Assembly: GCA_964351885.1 (NCBI GenBank)
Contig: CAYGPP010000165.1
Span: 1-7,416 of the forward strand
DNA from: Marinoscillum sp964351885
GTDB taxonomy: Bacteria; Bacteroidota; Bacteroidia; Cytophagales; Cyclobacteriaceae
DNA length: 7,416 bases
Direction: 5' to 3'
Below the pieces are notes generated by a model that did no database searches, had not been told where the DNA came from, and saw only the letters and a list, made by a program, of their open reading frames with translations. Made by a program: the position numbers and the translations under genes. Positions 1-7,168 of the stretch are shown piece by piece; positions within the stretch are counted from its first letter, which is position 1, and every line of letters begins with the position of its first letter.

Positions 1-166
1 CAATGAAAGTAAAGGATTCGGATTCATTACACCTGACGAAGGTGGTAAAGATGTATTTGTACATGTTAATGGTTTAACAGAAGAAATCAGAGAAGGAGAT
101 AAAGTATCTTTTGACGTTCAAGAAGGACAAAAAGGATTGAATGCAGTAAATGTGTCTGTTGTATAA
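1..166 (+). CDS. Cold-shock protein (CspA family), 3' part only
   Basis: A small single-domain nucleic-acid chaperone that binds single-stranded RNA or DNA in the cytoplasm and melts RNA secondary structure. The window opens inside the gene: 54 residues remain before TAA, against about 63-70 for the family, so roughly the first 9-10 residues (strand beta-1) lie outside. The visible part starts NESKGFGFI, which contains the RNP1 motif (KGFGFI), and continues with RNP2 (VFVH), the conserved GLTEEIREGDKVSFDV stretch and the closing GLNAVNV strand. These are the aromatic and basic positions that contact nucleic acid. The gene ends about 30 bases before a strong terminator. Cold induction is common in the family, but the 5' leader that would show it is not in the window. 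The family is certain; which paralogue this is cannot be told. Confidence 0.94.
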   Translation, partial: NESKGFGFITPDEGGKDVFVHVNGLTEEIREGDKVSFDVQEGQKGLNAVNVSVV

Positions 167-196
167 CAACTAACATTTTTTACCAATTATCATTGA

Positions 197-224
197 AAAA
201 GCATATCGTAACTGATATGCTTTT
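197..224 (+). terminator. Rho-independent terminator of the cold-shock gene
   Basis: A perfect 11-bp stem (197-207 AAAAGCATATC with 214-224 GATATGCTTTT) closes a 6-base loop. A T-rich tail follows (TTTTCTTGTTTT, starting within the right arm). It lies 30 bases after the cold-shock stop codon. The A-rich left flank makes it potentially active in both directions, but nothing visible on the minus strand needs it. Confidence 0.85.
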
Positions 225-371
225 CTTGTTTTATACCAGTTGAATACTTTACTCGGATGACTGAAGTGAACTTATCTTCACGTAACTCTTACCAACCAAC
301 TAAATAGATTAACTCTTATTCCGCTTTACCGTTTTGTTAATATCCTACGAATAAACTAAAAGCAATAGCCC

Positions 372-3230
372 ATGCGACACCTTATCTCCATATTAATTGG
401 CTTACAAGTTTTAGTATTATCAGGACAGGATCTTGGCATCCAAGTGGATACCTATCAGTTGGATAATGGCTTGACTGTGTATCTCAATGAAGATGAAAAT
501 GCAACCAATGTATACGGCTCTATATGGGTGAATGCAGGAGGTAAAAATGATCCCGCCGAGGCTACAGGTATTGCACACTACCTAGAGCACATGCTTTTCA
601 AAGGAACCCAAGAACTAGGTACTCAAAACTTTGAATTAGAAAAAATCCATCTGGACTCCATCAAACTATTGTATGATGATTTGGCAAAATCTACCGACAA
701 ATCGGAAAAACTAAACATTCAAAAGAAAATCAATGAGCAAGAACTCAAGGCCTCCCAATATGCCATACCTAATGAGTTTGATAAATTGATAAAATCTATA
801 GGAAGTACAGGTGTAAATGCTAGCACGGGTGAGGACTACACTAATTACTACAACTATTTCCCTGCCAATCAAATAGCCAAATGGCTAGACATCTATGCTC
901 ATCGTTTTCAAAATCCCGTTTTTCGGCTATTTCAAAGTGAGTTAGAGGCGGTATACGAGGAGAAGAATAGAGCAGGAGACAACTTAGAAAGGCGTGTTCA
1001 AGAAAAGTTCGCATCTTTCATTTACGGAGATCATCCATATAGCACCCAAACGGTTCTTGGTAGTGTGGAACACCTCAAAAACCCGTCATTATCAAAGATG
1101 TATGAGTATTTTGAGAAATACTATGTAGCCAACAACATGGCCCTTGTCCTTTCTGGAAATTTTGATTCAAAAACCGTCAAGCCGCTTATAGAAAAGTCTT
1201 TTGGAGAACTAAAAAGAGGAGAAGAATTAGTTTTTCCATCCTATACACTGAAACAGTTCAACGGAAGAGAACTCCAAAAAGTAAGAATCACTCCGATTAA
1301 GGCTGGTTTTATGGGTTACAAATTGGTTCCTAGAAGTCACTCAGACTATGCGGCTTTGGCGGTCATCGGTGATATGATGTCCAATGAAAATGAAACTGGA
1401 TTTTTGGATCAACTCACCCTGAATAATGAAGTCTTGTATGCAGGAGCCTATCAGGAATTTTTAGAGGAAGACGGCTCCACTTTTATATTTTATGTGCCAA
1501 AGGTATTTGGGAAAAATCTCAAAAAGTTTGAGTCCATCGTACAAGAAGGTTTTGCAGATATAGCAAAAGGTGATTTCACTCAGGAATACTTTGAATCTAT
1601 TAAGAATGGAATCTACAGAAACTTCAATACGTCACTTGAAGAGCTCGGCAACCGAGGAAGGTATATGGGGCTCAGCTTTATTTATGGAGTAAGTCATGAG
1701 CATCTTCTCTCACTTTCTGACGAGGTACAAGACCTTACAAAGGAAGAAGTACAACGTGTAGCGGCCAAGTATTACGGAAATGATTATTTCACCATGCGCT
1801 CACATACTGGTTTTCCTAAAAAGACAAAACTTGAAAAGCCATCATACAGCCCTATTTCAGCCCGAACTGAGGCCTCATCAGCTTATGCTCAGCGATTTGA
1901 AAAAGTACCCGTTCAAGAGTCAAATCCTAAGTTCATTGATCTCGATAAAGACGTAAGCCTTTATAAGGACTATATCTATCACACAAAGAATCCATTGAAT
2001 GATGTTTTCACCTTGCGTATGAGCATTGCAAAGGGTGTTAACCGGGAGCCTCTAGCTGGGTTGATTGCTGAGGCGCTTAATAACTCAGGCACTTCTAAAT
2101 ATTCAGCAGGAGCGTTAAAGAGAAAGTTTGCAAGCTTAGGTGCGACATATAGTTTCGATGCAGAATACACAACTTTTAACTTGACTGTCCAAGGTTTAGA
2201 TGAAAAATTCTCTGAAACCATTGAGCTAATCGAACATGTTTTTGATTCGTTTAATCCGACAGAAGAAACGATGAGTTACCTCTATAACCAACAAACTACG
2301 GAGAATAAAATCAGCAGCAACAACCCTTCCTCTGCTGGAAGAATCCTGTACGTTTATGGACTCTTTGGTGATCAATCTAGCTACCTCAACAGAGTTCCCG
2401 TAAAAGACCTCAAACAACTTGACCCATCTGCACTAAAATCCACGCTAGGAAAGCTAATAGGAAACGGATTCAATGCAATTCACTATGTTGGTCAGTTGCC
2501 AAAGGAAGAAGTAGCCTCAAAATGGACTTCTAGTGACTTATTCTCTAGAAACGAGATAGATCAATATGCGTTCATGCAGGCCCAAGAAGTCTCAGAGAAT
2601 ACTATCTACCTAGTAAATGATAAGAAAGCTATTCAGAGTTATGTGTACTACATAGTCAACGGGGAAGCTCTGAATTATGAAGAAACCTACAAGAAAAATG
2701 CATTTAACGCCTACTACACCAATAGTCTCTCTGGATTGCTTTTTCAAGAAGTGCGAGAGTTTAGATCGCTTGCCTATGCCACAGGTGGTAATTATATAGA
2801 TCCTACTTATGAACCGAACAAAAAGGGAAGACTCGTTCTCTTTACCGGATCACAGGCTGATAAGACTGCCAATGCCGTAGAAGTGGTAATGGGACTACTC
2901 ACTGATATGCCCAGTTACGAAGAGCGTTTGGTACCCATTAGAGATGGGCTAGTTTTAAAAACGAGCGCTAGTAAACCAGCATTTAGAGAGCTCTCTCAGT
3001 CAGTCGATGCTTTTCTTAATTCGGGTTACCAAGAAGATCCAAATAAGATCAATTTTGAAAAATATCCTGATCTAACCTTTGACGACATTCAGTCATTTTA
3101 CCAGTCCAACATTAAGGGTAAACCTATTGTGGTTACAGTATATGGAGATGCCTCTAGGATCGACATGGATCAACTGCGTAAATTTGGCAAGGTGATCAAA
3201 CTTGATATGAAAGATATTATGGTCGAGTAA
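372..3230 (+). CDS. Exported M16 family zinc metalloprotease (insulinase/pitrilysin-like), two-halved single chain
   Basis: A zinc peptidase predicted to act in the periplasm or at the cell envelope and degrade peptides or small unfolded proteins; the substrate is unknown. Residues 1-19 are a signal peptide (hydrophobic run ISILIGLQVLVLSG) without a lipobox cysteine. The N-terminal half carries the inverted zinc motif HYLEH at 69-73 (ligands H69 and H73, catalytic E72). ELEAVYEE at 190-197 supplies the third ligand, probably E197 with E190 as helper. A charged helical insert at about 86-140 separates the motifs more widely than in classical pitrilysins. The C-terminal half (from about 525) lacks HxxEH, so it is the inactive clamshell partner. 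It has VREFRSLAY at 794-802, the usual substrate-gripping Arg/Tyr segment. The length (952 aa) fits the two-half form. The first ATG directly precedes the signal peptide; no clear Shine-Dalgarno is seen. It appears monocistronic. Confidence 0.95.
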   Translation: MRHLISILIGLQVLVLSGQDLGIQVDTYQLDNGLTVYLNEDENATNVYGSIWVNAGGKNDPAEATGIAHYLEHMLFKGTQELGTQNFELEKIHLDSIKLLYDDLAKSTDKSEKLNIQKKINEQELKASQYAIPNEFDKLIKSIGSTGVNASTGEDYTNYYNYFPANQIAKWLDIYAHRFQNPVFRLFQSELEAVYEEKNRAGDNLERRVQEKFASFIYGDHPYSTQTVLGSVEHLKNPSLSKMYEYFEKYYVANNMALVLSGNFDSKTVKPLIEKSFGELKRGEELVFPSYTLKQFNGRELQKVRITPIKAGFMGYKLVPRSHSDYAALAVIGDMMSNENETGFLDQLTLNNEVLYAGAYQEFLEEDGSTFIFYVPKVFGKNLKKFESIVQEGFADIAKGDFTQEYFESIKNGIYRNFNTSLEELGNRGRYMGLSFIYGVSHEHLLSLSDEVQDLTKEEVQRVAAKYYGNDYFTMRSHTGFPKKTKLEKPSYSPISARTEASSAYAQRFEKVPVQESNPKFIDLDKDVSLYKDYIYHTKNPLNDVFTLRMSIAKGVNREPLAGLIAEALNNSGTSKYSAGALKRKFASLGATYSFDAEYTTFNLTVQGLDEKFSETIELIEHVFDSFNPTEETMSYLYNQQTTENKISSNNPSSAGRILYVYGLFGDQSSYLNRVPVKDLKQLDPSALKSTLGKLIGNGFNAIHYVGQLPKEEVASKWTSSDLFSRNEIDQYAFMQAQEVSENTIYLVNDKKAIQSYVYYIVNGEALNYEETYKKNAFNAYYTNSLSGLLFQEVREFRSLAYATGGNYIDPTYEPNKKGRLVLFTGSQADKTANAVEVVMGLLTDMPSYEERLVPIRDGLVLKTSASKPAFRELSQSVDAFLNSGYQEDPNKINFEKYPDLTFDDIQSFYQSNIKGKPIVVTVYGDASRIDMDQLRKFGKVIKLDMKDIMVE

Positions 3231-3371
3231 TTGTCAACAAATTCGGAGATTGAATAGTAAGCCCTAGTTTTTAAATATTTCTTACCGCCATGAAAGAACT
3301 TGAAACATGCTGCTTGAGAAAACAGCTACCGAAACCAGAGTCGCAGACTGTTCGATAGGTTGAACCCAGAC

Positions 3372-3392
3372 TATTCATTAGAAAAATGAATA
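3372..3392. repeat. Inverted repeat (8-bp arms, AT-rich hairpin)
   Basis: TATTCATT (3372-3379) pairs perfectly with AATGAATA (3385-3392) around a 5-base loop, AGAAA. No T-run follows on either strand, so it is not a standard terminator. It may be a weak transcript-end structure for the protease gene, a protein-binding site, or chance in AT-rich DNA. Confidence 0.4.
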
Positions 3393-3518
3393 ATCGACAG
3401 AAATATTGTTCCCAGCATTTAGTCAGGGTTGCCCGCTACGGACCGTCCAGACATTTGAGAATCCCCAAATAGATTTTGATAAAATACGTAACTGACTGAT
3501 TTTAAAACTCGTCTGATG

Positions 3519-3540
3519 ATGCAATAGATTTCTATTGCAT
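3519..3540. promoter_or_regulatory. Near-perfect palindrome abutting the TTG start of the pseudouridine synthase
   Basis: Ten-base arms ATGCAATAGA (3519-3528) and TCTATTGCAT (3531-3540) are exact inverted copies around TT. The right arm ends 2 bases before the TTG at 3543. The half-site core CTATTG recurs as a direct copy at 3546-3551, inside the first codons. As DNA it has the shape of a dimeric repressor operator. As RNA it would form about 9 bp with a 4-base loop, placed where a ribosome must bind. No T-run follows, so it is not a terminator. The structure is seen directly; any regulatory role is inferred. Confidence 0.5.
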
Positions 3541-3542
3541 AA

Positions 3543-4430
3543 TTGCTATTGAACACAAATACTATCAAGCCATCCCAAACCCATATCGTTCCTAAGCTCT
3601 CAGCTCCTCTTCGACTACAGGAGTATGGTGTAGGAATTTTCAATGCAGTATCAACAAAATCATCTTTAAAGAAAGCGCTTAAAAAACAGCTCATTACGGT
3701 AAATGATAGGATTGCCACGACAGCTACTTTCATCAATGGAGGAGAACAGATTACTCTGAGTACGTCTGAAGAAACTAGCGCGAAGAAGAAACTGACCTTC
3801 CCGCTTAAAGTACTATTCGAAGATGAATACTTAGCAGCTATTTATAAATCTGCAGGCATATTGGTGAGTGGCAATCGATTCAAAACAATAGCTAACGCAC
3901 TAGCTCAAAACATCAAACGAAGTAACCTTCCAGATGCGACCGCACCACAACCTGTCCATCGGTTAGATTTTGCAACTACGGGAATTCTACTGGTAGGGAA
4001 AACGAGTAGTAGCATACAATCGCTGAATAAGCTATTCGAAAATAGAGCGGTCAAGAAGACCTACTATGCAGTCACGATTGGCGAAATGAACACGCAAGGA
4101 AAGATCACTACCGAAGTTGATGGTAAGGAGTCCCAGTCAAATTATACGCTCTGCGAATCAGTCCTCTCCAAGAGGTTTAGCCAACTCAATTTGCTGAAAT
4201 TAGAACCGCTCACCGGAAGAAGACATCAGCTGCGTAAGCACCTATCGAGCATCGCAAATCCGATATTGGGAGATAAAGAATATGGAAAAGAGCCTCTGAT
4301 TCTAAATGGAAAAGGTCTGTATCTACATGCCTTTTCCTTAAAATTCATACATCCATTTACACATCAAGAAGTCCATCTGAAGGATGAGCTTCCTGAGCGA
4401 TTTAGAAAGATATTTAAGGCAAACAAGTAG
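3543..4430 (+). CDS. RluA-family pseudouridine synthase with N-terminal S4-like domain
   Basis: Converts specific uridines in rRNA or tRNA to pseudouridine in the cytoplasm; the target base cannot be deduced. Residues about 24-72 resemble an S4 RNA-binding fold (RLQEY, then KKALKKQLITVN and a GGEQI turn). The catalytic domain has PVHRLDFATTG at 137-147 with the nucleophilic aspartate D142. KKTYYAV at 171-177 follows, and TGRRHQLRKH (224-233) leads into NPILGDKEYG, the second signature. At 295 aa it is a full-length member. The start is unusual: an in-frame TAA at 3540-3542 immediately precedes TTG 3543, and there is no in-frame ATG until codon 182. Initiation must therefore be at TTG 3543 or TTG 3549, unless an upstream frameshift or sequencing error hides another start. 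It appears to be its own unit, 312 bases from the gene before and about 107 from the next. The TGRRHQLR form is reminiscent of TruC-type enzymes, but this is not decisive. Confidence 0.93.
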   Translation: MLLNTNTIKPSQTHIVPKLSAPLRLQEYGVGIFNAVSTKSSLKKALKKQLITVNDRIATTATFINGGEQITLSTSEETSAKKKLTFPLKVLFEDEYLAAIYKSAGILVSGNRFKTIANALAQNIKRSNLPDATAPQPVHRLDFATTGILLVGKTSSSIQSLNKLFENRAVKKTYYAVTIGEMNTQGKITTEVDGKESQSNYTLCESVLSKRFSQLNLLKLEPLTGRRHQLRKHLSSIANPILGDKEYGKEPLILNGKGLYLHAFSLKFIHPFTHQEVHLKDELPERFRKIFKANK

Positions 4431-4472
4431 CTCTATGGATTCTCCATTAGGAAGAGGCTCGTAAGTTGATAA

Positions 4473-4505
4473 ATGCCAAAAAAAACTTCAAATATGGCAT
4501 CTTTT
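4473..4505 (+). terminator. Possible weak terminator after the pseudouridine synthase
   Basis: ATGCCA (4473-4478) and TGGCAT (4495-4500) form a 6-bp stem with a long 16-base A-rich loop, followed by CTTTT. It lies about 43 bases after the stop codon. The short stem and large loop make it a weak candidate. Confidence 0.35.
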
Positions 4506-4523
4506 AATATGACTGATTAACCC

Positions 4524-4531
4524 TAAATTTG
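4524..4531 (+). promoter_or_regulatory. Bacteroidota-type -7 promoter box (TAAATTTG)
   Basis: TAAATTTG matches the Bacteroidota housekeeping -7 consensus TAnnTTTG at every fixed position and ends 6 bases before the ATG at 4538. No TTG is seen at the usual -33 spacing, so the upstream element is weak or absent. If used, transcription would start at or within a few bases of the ATG, giving a leaderless message. Confidence 0.4.
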
Positions 4532-4537
4532 AGCTCT

Positions 4538-5113
4538 ATGAATCTGGGAAAACAAATTGTTAGTCACCGAAAGAATCTTGGGTATTCTCAGAAAGAGTTG
4601 TCTCAGTTTTCCGGAATCTCAGTCCGAACCATCCAGCGAATTGAAAAGGGAGAGGTTTATCCAAGAGGACACACGCTAAGAACATTAGCGAAAAGCCTAA
4701 AGATCGAACTTTCTGACCTAGGGACTGAAGAAACCCCACCAACCAACGAAGTATGTAAAAGGGCTCGCACCTTAAATGCAATAGGACTTCTCGTCATCCT
4801 TTTACCACTTATAAGCACACTGTTTCAAGTGATTTACTGGATTAAGAACAAGCATTATCTTTCTGATCATTCATCAAGCAGAAAGGTGGTGAGTTTCCAA
4901 ATACTATGGATGATTGCTATACTTTTTTCCATGAGCCTGATACAGACTCTCACTTATATACTGACTGGTCAGAGCGTTTATGGACACTTTCCCATTCGCA
5001 TGACAGTCTATATCATCCTGCTCATTGCAAATGTCTCTATCATTATCCATTCAGCGATTAAACTGAATAAGAATTCGGAAATAGTGCTTTTTCGTGTACC
5101 CTCATTGGTCTAA
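4538..5113 (+). CDS. XRE-family helix-turn-helix protein with three-helix membrane tail (DUF4870-like)
   Basis: Probably a membrane-tethered transcription regulator. Counting from ATG 4538 (191 aa), residues 3-61 form a Cro/C1-type HTH: RKNLGYSQKELS, then SGISVRTIQRIEKGEVYPRG as turn and recognition helix, then LRTLAKSLKIELSDL. A short Pro/Glu linker leads to three predicted membrane helices at about 79-102, 119-142 and 152-174. The first two, with the loop ending in SFQILW, resemble DUF4870, a pairing with HTH domains known in Bacteroidota. A TTG at 4529 would add three residues, but it lies inside a promoter-like box, so the ATG is preferred. The target operator and the signal sensed are unknown. 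The esterase gene follows after 73 bases and is a candidate target or partner. The HTH call is firm; the DUF4870 assignment is moderate. Confidence 0.9.
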   Translation: MNLGKQIVSHRKNLGYSQKELSQFSGISVRTIQRIEKGEVYPRGHTLRTLAKSLKIELSDLGTEETPPTNEVCKRARTLNAIGLLVILLPLISTLFQVIYWIKNKHYLSDHSSSRKVVSFQILWMIAILFSMSLIQTLTYILTGQSVYGHFPIRMTVYIILLIANVSIIIHSAIKLNKNSEIVLFRVPSLV

Positions 5114-5186
5114 TGACACCAAAGTGGCGGTGAAATGACGTACTCGTTTAGCCTTTTTATCTCGTTATTACAAGAAAAAGTACAAC

Positions 5187-6011
5187 ATGAAGAAAGTAAT
5201 AATTGCTGTAATAGTTACAACGATCGTGATGATCGTAGGGATGGTAACACTCCTCGAAATCATTGATCAAATGGATCAGCTTGAAGCTGATAATGCAGAG
5301 AATATCTACTCAGAGGTACTAGCCGAAAAACGTGATATCCTGATCCATCTCCCTCCTACCTACAGTCCTTCTCAAGAGTATCCAGTTATGTATGTGCTGG
5401 ATGGTACCTCACAGGATTTTCGGATCGCGGAAATTGCTGGATTACTGAGCAGAGCTGGAGTAGTTCGGGATATGATCATAGTCGGCATTCCTAATACTGA
5501 CCGAAACCGTGACTTAACACCTCACTATATTCTTCAGGAAACCGATGGAAAGGATTTTGGACAAGGAGATCAATTTCTGAAGTTCTTAACGAACGAAGTA
5601 ATTCCATTCATCGAGTCAAAGTATCCAGTAAATGAACATCGAATGCTAGCCGGTCATTCGCGCGCAGGTCTTTTTACTTTTTATGCTTACTTAGAGCAAC
5701 CAGACACATTCGATGCACTCTTTTGCTTCAGTCCTGCTTTTTGGAGAGATGACTCCACCATATTAACAAAGGCTCAAAACTTCTATTCTTCCGTTCAGAG
5801 TGAAAGTCCTTTTATTTTCATGAGTCTAGGAACTGAAGAGAATGCCAAAATGACAAAGGCTTATAAGTCCATGACCAATTTATTAGATGGCAAAGCGATC
5901 GATAACGTAGTTCATATCTATACAGCTGGTGCAAATCATGGAAACAACTTGTACTACTCTACCCCAAAAGCTTTGAAGACTTGGGACGAACATGTAAATA
6001 GTCTTTACTAA
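5187..6011 (+). CDS. Membrane-anchored alpha/beta-hydrolase, putative esterase family (Fes/IroE-like fold)
   Basis: A serine hydrolase probably cleaving an ester outside the cytoplasmic membrane; the substrate is unknown. Residues 4-24 form one long hydrophobic segment with no obvious cleavage site, so it may be an uncleaved signal anchor with the enzyme in the periplasm. The core follows the putative esterase family (PF00756-type): RDILIHLPPTY at 49-59, YPVMYVLDG at 65-73, and the nucleophile elbow GHSRAG at 156-161 with S158. MSLGTEEN at 212-219 likely offers the acid (E217 or E218), and the catalytic histidine is H251 in GANHGNN. All three triad positions appear intact. Members include siderophore esterases and S-formylglutathione hydrolase-like enzymes, but no TonB receptor or siderophore gene is nearby to support an iron role. 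A purine-rich AAGAAAAAG precedes the ATG. It may be cotranscribed with the HTH gene upstream. Confidence 0.88.
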   Translation: MKKVIIAVIVTTIVMIVGMVTLLEIIDQMDQLEADNAENIYSEVLAEKRDILIHLPPTYSPSQEYPVMYVLDGTSQDFRIAEIAGLLSRAGVVRDMIIVGIPNTDRNRDLTPHYILQETDGKDFGQGDQFLKFLTNEVIPFIESKYPVNEHRMLAGHSRAGLFTFYAYLEQPDTFDALFCFSPAFWRDDSTILTKAQNFYSSVQSESPFIFMSLGTEENAKMTKAYKSMTNLLDGKAIDNVVHIYTAGANHGNNLYYSTPKALKTWDEHVNSLY

Positions 6012-6132
6012 AGCTCACTAAATAGCTCTCGGTTAAATGATGTATTTACTGATTGGATTGATTTTGACCATTCCCTCTTAAAACCATTCAAATCTCAACG
6101 AAAAAATAATTCGAGCCGCCGCTGATTGTAGA

Positions 6133-6161
6133 TTGATTATTTTAGCGATCACCACTATAAA
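6133..6161 (+). promoter_or_regulatory. Candidate promoter for the aldo/keto reductase
   Basis: TTGATT (6133-6138) and TATAAA (6156-6161) are separated by 17 bases, a canonical sigma-70 arrangement. They also place a TTG and a TA pair near the Bacteroidota -33/-7 positions, although TTTG is missing from the -7 box. The predicted transcript start falls about 5 bases before the ATG at 6173, so the leader would be almost absent. AT-rich background makes chance matches possible. Confidence 0.35.
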
Positions 6162-6172
6162 AATTCACGAAC

Positions 6173-7168
6173 ATGGAATATAGACGCTTAGGAAAATCCG
6201 GATTGAAGCTCTCAGCTTTGTCGCTGGGGTCATGGGTGACCTTTGGGAAGCAAGTAGAAATGAAGGAAGCGAAAACGCTCCTAAAGACTGCTTATGATGC
6301 TGGAGTGAATTTCTTTGATAATGCTGAAGGCTATGAGGCAGGAGAATCCGAAAAAATCATGGGTGAGGTGATCAAAAGCCTCGGTCTCTCCCGTGATACC
6401 TTTGCAGTTTCCTCAAAAGTATTTTGGGGTGGTGAGCAACAGATGCAGCTCGGTCTCAATGCTAAGCATGTGCGTGACGCCTGCGATCTAGCGCTTAAAC
6501 GACTGCAAGTGGATTACCTAGACCTATTCTACTGTCATCGCCCGGATATTGATACGCCAGTAGAAGAAACTGTCCGTGCGATGCACAACCTCGTCACTCA
6601 AGGTAAAGTCATCTACTGGGGTACTAGTGAGTGGTCGGCTCAGCAGATTACTGAAGCGCACGCAGTAGCTAATGCTCACGGGTTGACGCCTCCAGTAATG
6701 GAGCAACCTCAATACAATCTATTGCATAGAGATAAAGTGGAAGGTGATTTTCTGCCACTTTACGAAAAGTATGGGATGGGAACAACCATTTGGTCTCCAT
6801 TAGCAAGCGGAATCCTGACAGGCAAATACAACGATGGAATTCCCACAGATAGTAGACTAAACCTACCCGACTATGAATGGCTTAAAGACATCTGGTCTGG
6901 AGAGGATGGAAAACAGAAACTTGAAAAAGTCAGAAAATTGACCGAACTGGCGGATGAATTAAACATCAGTCTGACACACCTATCCATTGCTTGGTGCCTA
7001 AAAAATCCCAATGTATCAACTGTCATCTTAGGTGCTTCCCGATTGAGTCAGCTCGAAGGCAATCTGAAAGCACTGGATGTGGTAGCGCAACTAACCCCTG
7101 AAGTGATGGATCAAATAGATGCCATCGTGGATAATAAACCCGGAGCACCAGAACGGTTTGGGCAGTAA
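6173..7168 (+). CDS. Aldo/keto reductase, AKR6 / Kv-beta-like (YghZ-type)
   Basis: A soluble NADPH-dependent oxidoreductase that reduces aldehydes or ketones to alcohols on a TIM barrel. The N-terminal MEYRRLGKSGLKLSALSLG is the classic opening. The catalytic tetrad is complete: D49 and Y54 in FFDNAEGYEAGESE, K82 in SSKVFWGG, and H122 in FYCHRPD. Cofactor-binding segments are WGTSEW at 149-154, QYNLLHR at 180-186, SPLASGILTGKY at 208-219, and GASRLSQLEGN at 287-297, where R290 fits the 2'-phosphate site of NADPH. The 331-aa length and these motifs match the AKR6 group that includes voltage-gated K+ channel beta subunits and E. coli YghZ. The group reduces methylglyoxal, glyceraldehyde 3-phosphate and similar carbonyls; the actual substrate here is unknown. 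No channel gene is adjacent. It sits 161 bases after the esterase with its own promoter-like boxes, so it is probably transcribed alone. Confidence 0.95.
   Translation: MEYRRLGKSGLKLSALSLGSWVTFGKQVEMKEAKTLLKTAYDAGVNFFDNAEGYEAGESEKIMGEVIKSLGLSRDTFAVSSKVFWGGEQQMQLGLNAKHVRDACDLALKRLQVDYLDLFYCHRPDIDTPVEETVRAMHNLVTQGKVIYWGTSEWSAQQITEAHAVANAHGLTPPVMEQPQYNLLHRDKVEGDFLPLYEKYGMGTTIWSPLASGILTGKYNDGIPTDSRLNLPDYEWLKDIWSGEDGKQKLEKVRKLTELADELNISLTHLSIAWCLKNPNVSTVILGASRLSQLEGNLKALDVVAQLTPEVMDQIDAIVDNKPGAPERFGQ

Larger units (their letters stand above)
3231..3542. other. 312-base intergenic gap without a convincing gene
   Basis: The stretch between the protease stop codon and the pseudouridine synthase start has stop codons in all frames. 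It contains only tiny open frames: 22 codons from ATG 3290, and 28 codons from ATG 3386 encoding an Arg-rich peptide. Neither has a recognisable motif or ribosome site. Two inverted repeats lie in it and are listed separately. A short GC-richer patch spans about 3424-3450. No tRNA or riboswitch fold, and no terminator with a T-run, is evident after the protease. A minus-strand open frame crosses into this area, but it mostly runs antisense to the next gene and looks like chance. Confidence 0.6.

Noticed and set aside
1979..2417. Two minus-strand frames (80 and 63 codons) inside the M16 protease
   Set aside because: They are antisense to strongly supported coding sequence, have no motifs, and sit in the less constrained second half.
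3290..3358. 22-codon frame starting MKELETCCLRK
   Set aside because: Too short, without a ribosome site or recognisable motif; expected by chance.
3470..3478. TAGATTTTG as a -7 promoter box for the pseudouridine synthase
   Set aside because: It has three bases between TA and TTTG instead of two, and the nearest TTG upstream (3455-3457) is at the wrong distance.
3419..3736. 105-codon minus-strand frame with a hydrophobic N-terminus resembling a signal peptide
   Set aside because: Most of it is antisense to the S4-like domain of the pseudouridine synthase, whose frame has clear family motifs. The rest falls in the gap and shows no recognisable domain.
5187..6011. Assigning the esterase to siderophore (enterobactin-type) hydrolysis
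   Set aside because: The fold matches the family, but no receptor, transporter or siderophore gene is nearby and sequence alone does not set the substrate.
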